NCBI GenBank assembly: GCA_937899435.1
Contig: CALBQG010000027.1
Location: 1 to 64,000, forward strand
DNA length: 64,000 bases
Source: UBA11540 sp003445125
Lineage (GTDB): Bacteria > Bacillota > Clostridia > Oscillospirales > Ruminococcaceae
Direction: 5' to 3'
This document shows positions 25,491 through 34,707 of the stretch, in pieces (the first letter of the stretch is position 1; every line of letters begins with the position of its first letter). Made by a program: the position numbers and the translations under genes. The notes beneath the pieces are model-generated. The model did no database searches, was not told where the DNA came from, and saw only the letters and a program-made list of their open reading frames with translations.

Positions 25491-25519
25491 TTGCAAAAAC
25501 AGAAAAAGTATGATAAAAT
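25491..25519 (+). promoter_or_regulatory. Sigma-A promoter of the ACT-hom-thrB-lysC operon
   Basis: TTGCAA (25491-25496), 17-nt spacer, TAAAAT (25514-25519). Confidence 0.6.
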
Positions 25520-25551
25520 GTTTTCCGTTAGAAAACATCTGTCTTTGTGAG

Positions 25552-26001
25552 GTGGAATTTACGGACGAGAAAAATTACATTCTGGTGCGGGCGGATATGC
25601 TGCCGCCGATTTTTCAAAAAGTGTGCGAGGCAAAAGAGATGCTGGCGCGCCATGAAGCAAAAAACGCCTCCGATGCCGCCAAAATGCTGGGAATTTCCCG
25701 CAGCGCTTTTTATAAGTACAAGGACGGGGTTTTCCGTTACGATGAGATGAAGTCGGACGGAATCACCACGATTTCGCTGAACCTGATTGACCGTGCCGGT
25801 GTGCTGGCGGCGGTGATCGCCAAGCTGTACGAAATCGGCGCGAATATTCTGACCATCAATCAGAACATTCCGATGAATATGGTGGCACCGGTGACAATCA
25901 CCGTGAAAACCGACGAAACCAATCCGGAATACATTACGCGTCAGCTGTCGCAGATCGACGGTGTGGTGAATGCCGAAACGTATTCCCGCAGTATACTGTA
26001 A
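25552..26001 (+). CDS. ACT-domain protein (PheB/UPF0735-like)
   Basis: 149-residue cytosolic protein. An N-terminal HTH-like part (ASDAAKMLGISRSAFYKYKDGVF) is followed by an ACT amino-acid-binding domain (ISLNLIDRAGVLAAVIAKLYEIGANILTINQNI). Homologues next to hom are thought to sense an amino acid, but the role is unproven. GTG 25552 is chosen because the earlier ATG 25510 lies inside the promoter, and the GTG puts a short tail before the conserved NYILVRADMLP. Start not certain. It is followed by hom after 10 bp. Confidence 0.8.
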   Translation: MEFTDEKNYILVRADMLPPIFQKVCEAKEMLARHEAKNASDAAKMLGISRSAFYKYKDGVFRYDEMKSDGITTISLNLIDRAGVLAAVIAKLYEIGANILTINQNIPMNMVAPVTITVKTDETNPEYITRQLSQIDGVVNAETYSRSIL

Positions 26002-26011
26002 GGAGGATCAC

Positions 26012-27202
26012 ATGAAGAAAATAGCCGTCATGGGACATGGCGTCGTGGGAAGCGGCGTTTGCGAACTGATGATGAAAAATGCCGCCGTTATCGAAAAACG
26101 GTGCCGCGAAAAACTGGAGATCAAGTATATTCTGGACTTGCGCAGCTTTGACGGGCTGTCGTATGCGCAGAAGTTTATTCACGATTTCGACCTGCTGGTC
26201 AATGACCCGGAAGTGTCGATTGTAGTGGAAGTGATGGGCGGTGTGGAACCCGCGTATTCCTACGCGAAGGCTTGTCTGGAACGCGGAAAAAGCGTGGTGA
26301 CGTCCAATAAAGCGCTGGTGGCGGCAAAGGGAACGGAGCTGCTGAAGATCGCGCAGGAACATCATGTTGCGTTTTTGTTTGAAGCCGCCGTCGGCGGCGG
26401 AATTCCGATTATTCAGCCGCTGTGTACCGCACTCAATGCCAATCGGGTTACACAGGTGGCGGGAATTCTCAACGGTACGACGAATTTCATTCTGACGAAA
26501 ATGATCCGTGAGCGGGAGTCTTTTGAAAAAGCACTTAAAACCGCACAGGAACTCGGCTATGCCGAGCGTGATCCCTCCGCTGATGTGGAAGGGATGGATG
26601 CCTGCCGCAAAATCTGCATTCTGGCGTCGCTGGTATTCGGACACGAATTTTCTCCGGAAACGGTGAAAACCGAAGGAATCACCGCAATCACCGATGAGGA
26701 TGTCCGTGCGGCGGAAGCTCTCGGATACGTGATCAAACTGATCGGACAGGCAAAGAAGGTCGGCGAAAAAGTGTCGCTGATTGTGGCGCCGATGCTGGTT
26801 GCGAAAAATCATCCGCTCGCTTCGGTCGAGGACGTATTCAACAGTATTCTGGTGCACGGAGATGCGGTGGGAGATGCGATGTTCTACGGCGCGGGCGCGG
26901 GAAAATTCCCGACGGCTTCGGCTGTCGTGTCCGACGTCATGAATGCGGCGGTCGGAAATTTCTATACGGAGTCCATGGCATGGAAAGAAACGGATCCGAA
27001 ATTGCAGCTTTCGCATGAGGAGCGGGTAAGCGCGTTCATGCTGCGTACCGAGGATTCCCTGCCGGAAGATGTGGCGGCAAGAAAGGTTTCCGGTGCGGTG
27101 CTGACGAATCCGATCAGCGAAGCGCGGGTACAGCAGCTGAAAAAAGAAGCCCGTATTGCTTCTGCCGTGTGCGTGTTTTCCGCGGAGGACGACCATGATT
27201 AA
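26012..27202 (+). CDS. hom: Homoserine dehydrogenase
   Basis: 396-residue NAD(P)-dependent enzyme reducing aspartate semialdehyde to homoserine, the branch point to threonine and methionine. The N-terminal motif is GHGVVGSG, followed by SNKALVA and the catalytic-domain signature GGGIPIIQPL with GILNGTTNFILTKM and EGMDACRKICILA. AAGGAGGATCAC precedes the ATG. A short C-terminal region follows, without an obvious complete ACT domain. It overlaps thrB by 8 bp. Confidence 0.95.
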   Translation: MKKIAVMGHGVVGSGVCELMMKNAAVIEKRCREKLEIKYILDLRSFDGLSYAQKFIHDFDLLVNDPEVSIVVEVMGGVEPAYSYAKACLERGKSVVTSNKALVAAKGTELLKIAQEHHVAFLFEAAVGGGIPIIQPLCTALNANRVTQVAGILNGTTNFILTKMIRERESFEKALKTAQELGYAERDPSADVEGMDACRKICILASLVFGHEFSPETVKTEGITAITDEDVRAAEALGYVIKLIGQAKKVGEKVSLIVAPMLVAKNHPLASVEDVFNSILVHGDAVGDAMFYGAGAGKFPTASAVVSDVMNAAVGNFYTESMAWKETDPKLQLSHEERVSAFMLRTEDSLPEDVAARKVSGAVLTNPISEARVQQLKKEARIASAVCVFSAEDDHD

Positions 27203-28082
27203 AATACGTGTACCGGCGACCAGCGCCAACCTCGGATCGGGATTCGATTGTCTGGGAGTTGCCCTGGATTTATACAACAATATGTATATGGAAGAATATG
27301 ATGGTATAGACATTTCCTCGTTGGATGATACGCCGATTCCGACCAATGAACATAATCTGGTCTATCAGACAGTGAAACGTCTGTATGAAGAATGTGGGAA
27401 ACCGTTTCCCGGACTGCGTCTGCAACAGGAAAACAAGATTCCGATGGCGCGCGGATTGGGAAGCAGCTCGGCGTGCATCGCCGGAGCCCTGGTCGGTGCG
27501 AATTATCTGCTTCACGAACCGCTGTCCAAACAGGAGCTGCTGAACCTGGCGGCAACACTGGAGGGACATCCCGACAATTCCACTCCGGCGATTCTCGGAG
27601 GATTCACAGCTTCGGTGTTTGACGGAAAAACCGTACACTGGGTGCAGAAGCCGATGGATGACACGCTGTCCTTTGTCGCCTTCATTCCGAATTTTCCGCT
27701 GAAAACTTCCGTGGCACGGGCGGCACTTCCGAAAACCGTTGACCATAAGGACGCGGTGTATAACCTGTCCCGTGCAGCGCTGACCGCTGCGTCGCTGTTT
27801 TCGGGAAAATATGAAAATCTGGCAGTGTCTATGAGTGATAAATTGCATCAGCCGTACCGTTTGCCATTGATTCGCGGCGCGCGGGAGGTATTTGAACTGT
27901 CCGCTTCGCTTGGGGCTTTGACTACTTATCTCAGCGGTGCGGGATCCACGATCATGTCCGTGGTTGAAAAGGACGGCGAGGCTTTTGTCGGAAACGCCCG
28001 CCGGAAAATGGGAGAATACGGACTGAAAGAGTGGAACCCGGTGCTTTTGAAAGCGGATAATACAGGAACAACCGTTTATTGA
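27195..28082 (+). CDS. thrB: Homoserine kinase
   Basis: 295-residue GHMP-family kinase making O-phosphohomoserine. Motif 1 (VPATSANLGSGFDCLG) lies at the N-terminus, the ATP-binding loop ARGLGSSSACIAGA is central, and YLSGAGSTIMSV is near the end. Start ATG 27195 lies inside the end of hom, so coupling is likely. Supplies thrC, which is located about 5 kb downstream. Confidence 0.95.
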   Translation: MIKIRVPATSANLGSGFDCLGVALDLYNNMYMEEYDGIDISSLDDTPIPTNEHNLVYQTVKRLYEECGKPFPGLRLQQENKIPMARGLGSSSACIAGALVGANYLLHEPLSKQELLNLAATLEGHPDNSTPAILGGFTASVFDGKTVHWVQKPMDDTLSFVAFIPNFPLKTSVARAALPKTVDHKDAVYNLSRAALTAASLFSGKYENLAVSMSDKLHQPYRLPLIRGAREVFELSASLGALTTYLSGAGSTIMSVVEKDGEAFVGNARRKMGEYGLKEWNPVLLKADNTGTTVY

Positions 28083-28098
28083 TCTTGGAGGTAACCCT

Positions 28099-29295
28099 AT
28101 GAGCCTGATTGTACAAAAATTCGGCGGAAGTTCGGTGGCAAACGCCGAACGCTTGTTTAATGTCGCCCGCATTATCTCGGATACTTATAACCAAAAGAAC
28201 AGCGTGGTCGTGGTCGTTTCCGCGCAGGGAGATACTACCGACGAGCTGATTGAAAAAGCGATGGAAATCAATCCGCATCCTTCCAAACGGGAAATGGATG
28301 CCCTGCTGTCCACGGGAGAGCAGATTTCCGCGTCACTGTTGGCAATGGCACTGGAAAAACTCGGCTATCCGGTGATTTCTCTGACCGGTTGGCAGGCGGG
28401 ATTCCATACCGACACCAATCACGGCGCGTCCCGCATTAAGGACGTGCAGGCGGAGAGAATCGAAAACGAGCTTGCCAAAAACAATATCGTCATCGTCACA
28501 GGATTCCAGGGAATCAACCGCTACGATGACATTACCACGCTCGGACGCGGCGGGTCGGACACCAGCGCCGTGGCGATTGCCGCCGTGCTGAAGGCGGATC
28601 TTTGCCAGATCTATACCGATGTGGACGGTGTATATACCGCCGATCCCCGCAAGGTGAAGAATGCGAAAAAGCTCGATGAAATCACCTTTGACGAAATGCT
28701 GGAATTGGCAACGCTCGGCGCGCAGGTGCTGCATAACCGATCGGTCGAAATGGCGAAAAAGTATAATGTGAATCTCGAAGTGGTTTCCAGTCTCGAACGA
28801 GTACCCGGAACGAAAGTCAAGGAGGTAATCAAAGTGGAAAAAATGTTGATCAGAGGCGTGACCAGCGACAAAAATGTCGCCCGTATTTCGATTATGGAAC
28901 TTCCGGACAGCCCCGGTATTGCGTTTAAAATCTTCTCGGCGCTGGCGTCCAGACGGATCGATGTCGATATCATTCTTCAGTCGATCGGACGCAATAATAC
29001 GAAGGATATCAGCTTCACGGTCTCCAAGGATAATAAGGATCTTGCAATCGAAGTGCTCCATTCGGTCATTCCCAACGCTTCGGTCACCTGCAACGATCAG
29101 ATTTCCAAGGTGTCGATCGTCGGTGCGGGAATGCAGTCGAATCCCGGCGTGGCAGCAAAGATGTTTGAGGCACTGGCAGATGCCAATATCAATATCCAGA
29201 TGATCTCGACCAGTGAGATCAAACTGTCGGTGCTGATTGATCAAAAAGACACCGACCGTGCCGTCCAGGTAATCCATGAGGCGTTCATCGGATAA
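28099..29295 (+). CDS. lysC: Aspartate kinase
   Basis: 398-residue kinase catalysing the first step of the aspartate family. Motifs are KFGGSSVANAER at the N-terminus, GRGGSDTSAVAIA, and YTDVDGVYTADPR. Two C-terminal ACT domains (DSPGIAFKIFSALASRRIDVDIILQS; NPGVAAKMFEALADANINIQMIST) bind feedback amino acids. GGAGGTAACCCT precedes the ATG. Placed with hom and thrB and without a lysine riboswitch of its own. Confidence 0.95.
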   Translation: MSLIVQKFGGSSVANAERLFNVARIISDTYNQKNSVVVVVSAQGDTTDELIEKAMEINPHPSKREMDALLSTGEQISASLLAMALEKLGYPVISLTGWQAGFHTDTNHGASRIKDVQAERIENELAKNNIVIVTGFQGINRYDDITTLGRGGSDTSAVAIAAVLKADLCQIYTDVDGVYTADPRKVKNAKKLDEITFDEMLELATLGAQVLHNRSVEMAKKYNVNLEVVSSLERVPGTKVKEVIKVEKMLIRGVTSDKNVARISIMELPDSPGIAFKIFSALASRRIDVDIILQSIGRNNTKDISFTVSKDNKDLAIEVLHSVIPNASVTCNDQISKVSIVGAGMQSNPGVAAKMFEALADANINIQMISTSEIKLSVLIDQKDTDRAVQVIHEAFIG

Positions 29296-29322
29296 ATTTT
29301 TTCAAAATCCGAAAAATAATGC

Positions 29323-29351
29323 TTGCATATTGGAAAACCCTGTGTTATAAT
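29323..29351 (+). promoter_or_regulatory. Sigma-A promoter of rplS
   Basis: TTGCAT (29323-29328), 17-nt spacer, TATAAT (29346-29351). Confidence 0.8.
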
Positions 29352-29357
29352 ATATAA

Positions 29358-29472
29358 GCATTTGTATGCCGCTCGCCGAAAGACGGGTGGGGGTTAATGA
29401 CAATCCCCGTGATTGCACATTAAAGCGGACAGTCCTCTGCCACGAGATGGGAATGAATGTCTGAAAATTAAG
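29358..29472 (+). ncRNA. Structured 5' leader of rplS (L19 leader candidate)
   Basis: About 115 nt between the promoter and the L19 ribosome site can form a closing stem CCGCT (29369-29373)/AGCGG (29424-29428) enclosing a GGGG...CCCC hairpin. No open frame of note. L19 leaders used for autogenous control are known in Firmicutes; equating this one with them is inference. Confidence 0.5.
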
Positions 29473-29483
29473 GAGGAACAAAC

Positions 29484-29828
29484 ATGGACGCACTGAAACT
29501 GATTGCTCAGGAAAGCGTAAAGAAAGAAATCCCGGCTTTTGAAGTCGGCGACACTGTCAGAGTACAGGTCAGAATCAAAGAAGGAGATAAGGAAAGACTT
29601 CAGGCTTTTGAAGGAACCGTGATTGCGAAAAAGCACGGCGGCGTTGCCGAAACCTTCACCGTTCGCCGCGTGTCTTACGGCGTCGGCGTGGAGAGAGTTT
29701 TCCCGGTACATTCTCCGAATGTTGACAGCGTGACTGTGGTGAGAAAGGGTAAAGTTCGCAGAAGCAAGCTCTATTACCTCAGAAACAGAGTCGGTAAGGC
29801 AGCCAAAGTTAAAGGCCTTATTAAATAA
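29484..29828 (+). CDS. rplS: 50S ribosomal protein L19
   Basis: 114-residue ribosomal protein at the 30S-50S interface. It has the family stretches FEVGDTVRVQVRIKEGDKERLQAFEG, RRVSYGVGVERVFPVHSP and RRSKLYYLRN. AAGGAGG precedes the ATG. It has its own promoter and leader and is separated from lepB by a terminator. Confidence 0.97.
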   Translation: MDALKLIAQESVKKEIPAFEVGDTVRVQVRIKEGDKERLQAFEGTVIAKKHGGVAETFTVRRVSYGVGVERVFPVHSPNVDSVTVVRKGKVRRSKLYYLRNRVGKAAKVKGLIK

Positions 29829-29845
29829 TCGAACAGATTACATTC

Positions 29846-29897
29846 AGGTTGTCTTGAAAACATGGCGTGCTGTGTTTTTATGACAACCTTTTCTTTT
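29846..29897 (+). terminator. Terminator after rplS
   Basis: AGGTTGTC (29846-29853) pairs with GACAACCT (29882-29889); an inner AAAACA/TGTTTT stem extends it, and TTTTCTTTT follows. Readthrough would supply lepB, whose ribosome site starts about 10 nt later. Confidence 0.75.
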
Positions 29898-29914
29898 CAT
29901 AACGGAGGGATTGT

Positions 29915-30466
29915 ATGGAAAACGAGGCAAAAATCGCAAAGAGAAAAAAACTTCGGGACGATGCGTTTGACTGGGTGTTTGAAATTGTGTTGGCACTGGT
30001 GGTGCTGCTGCTGGTGTTCACGTTTTCCGTCCGTACGGTGGACGTGTTCGGAAAATCCATGAATCCCACGCTGTATCAGGGAGAAAAGCTGCTGATCAAC
30101 CGCCTGTTTTATCAGCCGAAATGCGGCGATATCGTGGTGGTGACCAAGCCCTGCGGCGATGAACCGCTGATTAAACGGGTGATTGCCACGGAAGGACAGG
30201 AAATCAATATCGATTTCAATCTGGGCGAAGTGTACGTGGACGGCGTGAAGCTGGAGGAACCGTATATTATGGAACCGACCCGCCGTCAGGCAGATATGAC
30301 GTTTCCGCAGACCGTTCCCGAGGGGTGTGTATTTGTCATGGGCGATAACCGTATGAACTCCAAGGACAGCCGCTGGGAGATCATCGGAATGGTGGACGAA
30401 CGGTACATTATGGGCAAGGTGATTCTCCGCCTGACGCCTTTCACTAAATTCGGAAAGGTCGAGTGA
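29915..30466 (+). CDS. lepB: Signal peptidase I
   Basis: 183-residue membrane protease that cleaves Sec signal peptides. A single N-terminal membrane segment lies at about 22-42, followed by the catalytic Ser in GKSMNPTL, the catalytic Lys in LIKRVIATEGQ and the C-terminal box MGDNRMNSKDSR. Short, Gram-positive length. It precedes rbgA in a tight cluster. Confidence 0.95.
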   Translation: MENEAKIAKRKKLRDDAFDWVFEIVLALVVLLLVFTFSVRTVDVFGKSMNPTLYQGEKLLINRLFYQPKCGDIVVVTKPCGDEPLIKRVIATEGQEINIDFNLGEVYVDGVKLEEPYIMEPTRRQADMTFPQTVPEGCVFVMGDNRMNSKDSRWEIIGMVDERYIMGKVILRLTPFTKFGKVE

Positions 30467-30470
30467 GATT

Positions 30471-31349
30471 GTGAGCCAGAATAAACCGGTGCAGTGGTTT
30501 CCCGGGCATATGGCGAAAACACGCCGTATCATGCGGGAAAATATGAAATATGTGGATGTGGTTGCCGAGGTGCGGGACGCAAGAATCCCGAGAAGCAGCA
30601 GCAATCCGGAAATCGAGTCGCTGGTGGGAAAGAAACCGCGGATTATTCTGCTGAATAAAGCGGATCTTGCCGACCGTAACGTGACGGCACAGTGGATTTC
30701 TTATTATCAGAAGAAAAATATCGCGGCGATCGAAACCGACAGCCGCAGCGGCAGAGGACTTCAGGCACTGATGCCGACGGTAAAAACGCTGCTGAAGGAA
30801 GAACTGGAGCGGCGCAGTGCCCGCGGCATGGAGGGAAAGGCGATCCGCATGATGATCGTGGGAATCCCGAATGTCGGAAAATCGTCGCTGATCAACCGCC
30901 TGGCAAAGACCAAGTGTGCCAAGGTGGAGGATCGTCCGGGCGTGACGCGCGGAAAGCAGTGGGTGTCGATCGACGGCGGCGTGGAGCTTTTGGATATGCC
31001 CGGCGTGCTGTGGCCGAAATTCGAGGACGAGCAGGTGGGAGAATATCTGGCGTTCACGGGTGCGGTCAAGGACGATATTCTGGATACGGAGTTTCTGGCA
31101 ATGAAATTGGTCGGCGTGCTTTGTGAACGGTATTTCGACCGTGTGGAAAATCGCTTCGGGATTACGCGCGAGGAAATCGAGGGACTGGATCTGTACGATA
31201 CCATGTGCCTCATCGGAAAAAAACGGGGAATGCTCCTTTCGGGCGGCGTGGTGAATACCGAACGAACCGCCGCCATGCTGTTGAACGAGTTTCGCGGCGG
31301 AGCATTCGGAGCCATTTCGCTGGAAACACCGGAGGACGCCGATGCTTGA
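30471..31349 (+). CDS. rbgA: Ribosome biogenesis GTPase YlqF/RbgA
   Basis: 292-residue circularly permuted GTPase needed for late 50S assembly. G4 (NKAD) precedes G1 (GIPNVGKSS) and G3 (DMPGVLWP), the family's normal permuted order. The N-terminus has the signature QWFPGHMAKTRR. GTG start at 30471. The rplS-lepB-rbgA-rnhB order is conserved in Firmicutes. Confidence 0.95.
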   Translation: MSQNKPVQWFPGHMAKTRRIMRENMKYVDVVAEVRDARIPRSSSNPEIESLVGKKPRIILLNKADLADRNVTAQWISYYQKKNIAAIETDSRSGRGLQALMPTVKTLLKEELERRSARGMEGKAIRMMIVGIPNVGKSSLINRLAKTKCAKVEDRPGVTRGKQWVSIDGGVELLDMPGVLWPKFEDEQVGEYLAFTGAVKDDILDTEFLAMKLVGVLCERYFDRVENRFGITREEIEGLDLYDTMCLIGKKRGMLLSGGVVNTERTAAMLLNEFRGGAFGAISLETPEDADA

Positions 31350-31950
31350 GTTTTCATTGGAGAAAGAATGCCTTGCAGAAGGATATACCGTCGTTTGCGG
31401 TGTGGACGAAGCGGGAAGAGGTCCTTTGGCGGGACCGGTGGTAGCGGCGGCGGTGATTTTGCCGATTGATGCGAAGATCGAAGGACTCAACGATTCCAAA
31501 AAGCTCACCGCGAAACAGCGTGAAAGATTGTATGACGAGATTTGTAAAACGGCGGCTGCGTGGTCGGTGGCGTATGCCACGGAAAAGGAGATCGACGAGA
31601 TCAATATCCTGCAAGCCACGTTTCTTGCCATGAAACGGGCGGTGGCGGGACTGAAGGTGACCCCCGATTTCGTGCTGGTGGACGGAAACCGTCTGCCGAC
31701 GTGGGACTTTGCGGCAAAAGCAATTGTCAAGGGAGACGGAAAAAGTCCGTCGATTGCCGCCGCATCCGTGTTGGCAAAGGTCACGCGTGACCGCATCATG
31801 GAAGCGCTGGCACAGGAATTCCCGCAATATGAATTTGAAAAACACAAAGGATATCCGACAAAACTGCATTATCAGAAAATCAAGGAGTACGGAATTTCGC
31901 AGGTTCACCGCCTGAGTTTTCTGAAGAATTTGGATCAGCATGACGATTAA
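31342..31950 (+). CDS. rnhB: Ribonuclease HII
   Basis: 202-residue nuclease removing RNA from RNA-DNA hybrids. It has the catalytic N-terminal motif CGVDEAGRGPLAGPV, LNDSKKL, and the later Asp residues (LVDGN; SVLAKVTRDR). Overlaps rbgA by 8 bp and the next gene by 11 bp. Confidence 0.96.
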   Translation: MLEFSLEKECLAEGYTVVCGVDEAGRGPLAGPVVAAAVILPIDAKIEGLNDSKKLTAKQRERLYDEICKTAAAWSVAYATEKEIDEINILQATFLAMKRAVAGLKVTPDFVLVDGNRLPTWDFAAKAIVKGDGKSPSIAAASVLAKVTRDRIMEALAQEFPQYEFEKHKGYPTKLHYQKIKEYGISQVHRLSFLKNLDQHDD

Positions 31951-32305
31951 ACGGGAAATCGGCGATTTCGGAGAGGATTTCGCCTGTAAAAAGCTCAAAC
32001 GGCTGGGAATGACCGTGCTGGAACGAAATTTCTCGGCAGCGTGCGGGGAAATCGACATCATAGCGAAAAAAGACGACATTCTCGCATTTATTGAAGTGAA
32101 AACTCGGACGGAGGGCTTTCTGTATGAACCGATTTATGCGGTCACCCGTCAAAAACAGCAGAAAATCATCCGTACCGCGCAATGCTATCTGATGAAAAAT
32201 CCCCTGGAACTTCAACCGCGTTTCGATGTGTTCGAGGTGATCCTCAAAGCGGGAACCAAACACCGCGTGCAGGAATACCATTATATTGAAAACGCTTTTT
32301 GGTAA
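31940..32305 (+). CDS. YraN-family (UPF0102) nuclease-like protein
   Basis: 121-residue protein with the Holliday-junction-resolvase-like fold signature: GEDFACKKLKRLGMTVLERNFSAACGEIDIIAKKDDILAFIEVKTR, with the E-I-D and E-V-K catalytic-type residues. Function unproven in most bacteria. Usually located beside rnhB, as here. Confidence 0.9.
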   Translation: MTIKREIGDFGEDFACKKLKRLGMTVLERNFSAACGEIDIIAKKDDILAFIEVKTRTEGFLYEPIYAVTRQKQQKIIRTAQCYLMKNPLELQPRFDVFEVILKAGTKHRVQEYHYIENAFW

Positions 32306-32317
32306 GGAGAATGCCGT

Positions 32318-33211
32318 ATGCGCCTGTTCGATCTGCACTGTGATACATTGACGTATCTGTGTTACCGCAGCTTGCCTCTCCTGGACGGGGAAGCACAGCT
32401 GAATCTTTCCAAAGGACGCTTTCTCGACGCCTGGACGCAGATGTTGGCGGTGTTTGTGCCGGACGGACTGCGCGGCGCGGAAGCGGTCGCGTATTATGAA
32501 AAAAATGTAGCTTACAGGAAGGCACAGCTTTCGTTGAATCTCGATTTTCGCCTGCACAACGGGGCGACCCCGCAGCTTCTGCTTTCCGTGGAAAGCGGCG
32601 CAGCATTGGGCGGACGGATTGAAAATGTCCGACGGCTGGCGGAGGACGGCGTGCGGATGATGACGCTCACATGGAACGGCGAAAACGAGTTGGGCTTCGG
32701 CAGAAATACCGATCGCGGGCTGAAACCCTTCGGCTTTGACGTGTTGCGGGAAATGGAAACCTGCGGGATCGTCGCCGACGTGTCGCATTTGTCCGATAAA
32801 GGGTTTGACGATGTGGCGTCGGCTTCCGAAAAACCTTTCGTGGCAACGCATTCCAACAGCCGCGCGGTGTGCAATCACCCGCGCAATCTCACCGATGAAC
32901 AATTCGGCACCATCCGTGACCGCGGCGGGCTGGTGGGAATCAATTTTTTCGACGAGTTCGTGCTGTCGGACGGCGGCGACTATATGACGGCTTTGCTGAA
33001 GCATATCGAACATTTCCTGTCTTTGGGCGGGGAACGGTGCGTGTGCATCGGCTCGGACTATGACGGCGCACAAATCAACGAATGTCTGGATTCGTTGGAT
33101 AAACTGCCTCGGCTGTGGGAGGCTCTGCAAAAAATCGGGTACAGCGACGCGCTGATTGACCGTATTTTTTATCAAAACGCCGCAGACTTTTTTGAAAGAG
33201 AAGGGAAGTAA
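32318..33211 (+). CDS. Membrane dipeptidase (peptidase M19)
   Basis: 297-residue zinc dipeptidase of the renal dipeptidase family. It has DLHCDT at the N-terminus (metal His and Asp), the Glu in LLSVESG, VSHLSDK, THSNSRAV and IGSDYDG. Likely acts on D-amino-acid-containing or other dipeptides. No signal peptide is visible, so cytosolic. GGAG precedes the ATG; thrC follows after 3 bp. Confidence 0.92.
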   Translation: MRLFDLHCDTLTYLCYRSLPLLDGEAQLNLSKGRFLDAWTQMLAVFVPDGLRGAEAVAYYEKNVAYRKAQLSLNLDFRLHNGATPQLLLSVESGAALGGRIENVRRLAEDGVRMMTLTWNGENELGFGRNTDRGLKPFGFDVLREMETCGIVADVSHLSDKGFDDVASASEKPFVATHSNSRAVCNHPRNLTDEQFGTIRDRGGLVGINFFDEFVLSDGGDYMTALLKHIEHFLSLGGERCVCIGSDYDGAQINECLDSLDKLPRLWEALQKIGYSDALIDRIFYQNAADFFEREGK

Positions 33212-33214
33212 ACG

Positions 33215-34705
33215 ATGGTTTATTCAAGCACACGAAGCAATGACGAAAAGGTGACGGCGGCGGAAGCCATTGCCCGCGGTATCGCCGAGGACGGCGGATT
33301 GTTTGTCCCCGATGAATTTCCGGAAATCCCCCTTTCCGAAATCGAGAAAATGTGCGGCATGGATTATGCGCATAAAGTAGCGTTCGTGCTGTCGCGCTTT
33401 TTGACGGATTATACCGAAGAGGAATTGCTTGCGGCGGCGCAAAAGGCATACGGCGGCGGAAAATTTGACGATGAAGAAAAAGTGCCGGTTGTGTCTCTGA
33501 ACGATCGTACCCATATGCTGGAACTTTGGCATGGTCCGACCTCGGCATTTAAGGATATGGCATTGCAGCTGCTGCCGCATTTGCTGACGGCGGCGGTGAA
33601 AAAGACCGGGTACCGCGGAAAAACCGTGATCCTGGTGGCTACCTCCGGCGATACCGGCAAAGCAGCACTGGAAGGGTTCAAAGACGTGGAGGACACGCAG
33701 ATTCTCGTGTTCTACCCTGTACACGGTGTCAGCCCCATGCAAAAACTGCAAATGGCGACACAGGAAGGAAAAAACGTGGCGGTGTGCGCGATCCGCGGCA
33801 ACTTTGACGACGCGCAAAGCGCTGTCAAGACGTTTTTCACCGACGTTTCCTTTGCCCGTCGCCTTGCCGACGGCGGAATGAGGTTTTCCAGCGCCAATTC
33901 GATCAACTGGGGACGGCTGGTTCCTCAGATCGTGTACTATTTTTCCGCCTATTGCCGCCTGGTTTCCGACGGGAAAATCAAAGCGGGCGACCCGATCAAT
34001 GTGGTTGTGCCCACCGGAAATTTCGGCAATATTCTGGCAGCCTACTATGCCAAAAGAATGGGACTTCCCGTACATAAATTTGTTTGTGCGTCCAATCGCA
34101 ACAATGTGCTGACGGACTTCATCCGCACCGGGGTCTATAACCGCAACCGTGCGTTTTACGAGACGACCTCGCCTTCCATGGATATTCTGATTTCCAGTAA
34201 CCTGGAACGCTTTCTGTATCATGTCTCCGAAGACAAGCCGCTGGTTTCCCGTTTGATGAAGGAACTGAAAGAAAACGGAACCTATACCGTTCCCGAATCG
34301 GTCAAAGCTGCCGTCGAAGCCCTGATGGATGCCGGAGACTGCGATGAAAATCAGACAGCGCAGACCATCCGTTCGCTGTTTGAACGGTATCGCTATCTTT
34401 GCGATCCGCATACGGCGGTGGCAGTGCACGTGTATGAGGAGTACGTCCGCCGCACAAAGGACGAAACACCGACCGTGATTGCTTCGACGGCAAGCCCCTA
34501 TAAATTCCCGCACAGCGTGCTTTCCTGCCTAGAAGCCGCCGATGCCGCCGACGATTTTGCACAGATTGACGAGCTTTCCGCGCTCACGCACACGGCGGTT
34601 CCCGCGAATATCCGCGCGTTGAAAACGAAACCCGTGCGTTTTGATACGGTGATTGATAAAGAGGAAATGGCAGAATATATTGTCCGTCAACTGAATCTGA
34701 GGTGA
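33215..34705 (+). CDS. thrC: Threonine synthase
   Basis: 496-residue PLP enzyme making threonine from O-phosphohomoserine. The long (bacterial/yeast) type has an N-terminal DGGLFVP motif, the PLP Lys in PTSAFKDMALQ, ATSGDTGKAA, and the PLP-phosphate loop VVPTGNFGNI. It lies apart from hom-thrB, behind a dipeptidase gene. The following gene starts 3 bp after the stop. Confidence 0.95.
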   Translation: MVYSSTRSNDEKVTAAEAIARGIAEDGGLFVPDEFPEIPLSEIEKMCGMDYAHKVAFVLSRFLTDYTEEELLAAAQKAYGGGKFDDEEKVPVVSLNDRTHMLELWHGPTSAFKDMALQLLPHLLTAAVKKTGYRGKTVILVATSGDTGKAALEGFKDVEDTQILVFYPVHGVSPMQKLQMATQEGKNVAVCAIRGNFDDAQSAVKTFFTDVSFARRLADGGMRFSSANSINWGRLVPQIVYYFSAYCRLVSDGKIKAGDPINVVVPTGNFGNILAAYYAKRMGLPVHKFVCASNRNNVLTDFIRTGVYNRNRAFYETTSPSMDILISSNLERFLYHVSEDKPLVSRLMKELKENGTYTVPESVKAAVEALMDAGDCDENQTAQTIRSLFERYRYLCDPHTAVAVHVYEEYVRRTKDETPTVIASTASPYKFPHSVLSCLEAADAADDFAQIDELSALTHTAVPANIRALKTKPVRFDTVIDKEEMAEYIVRQLNLR

Positions 34706-34707
34706 TT

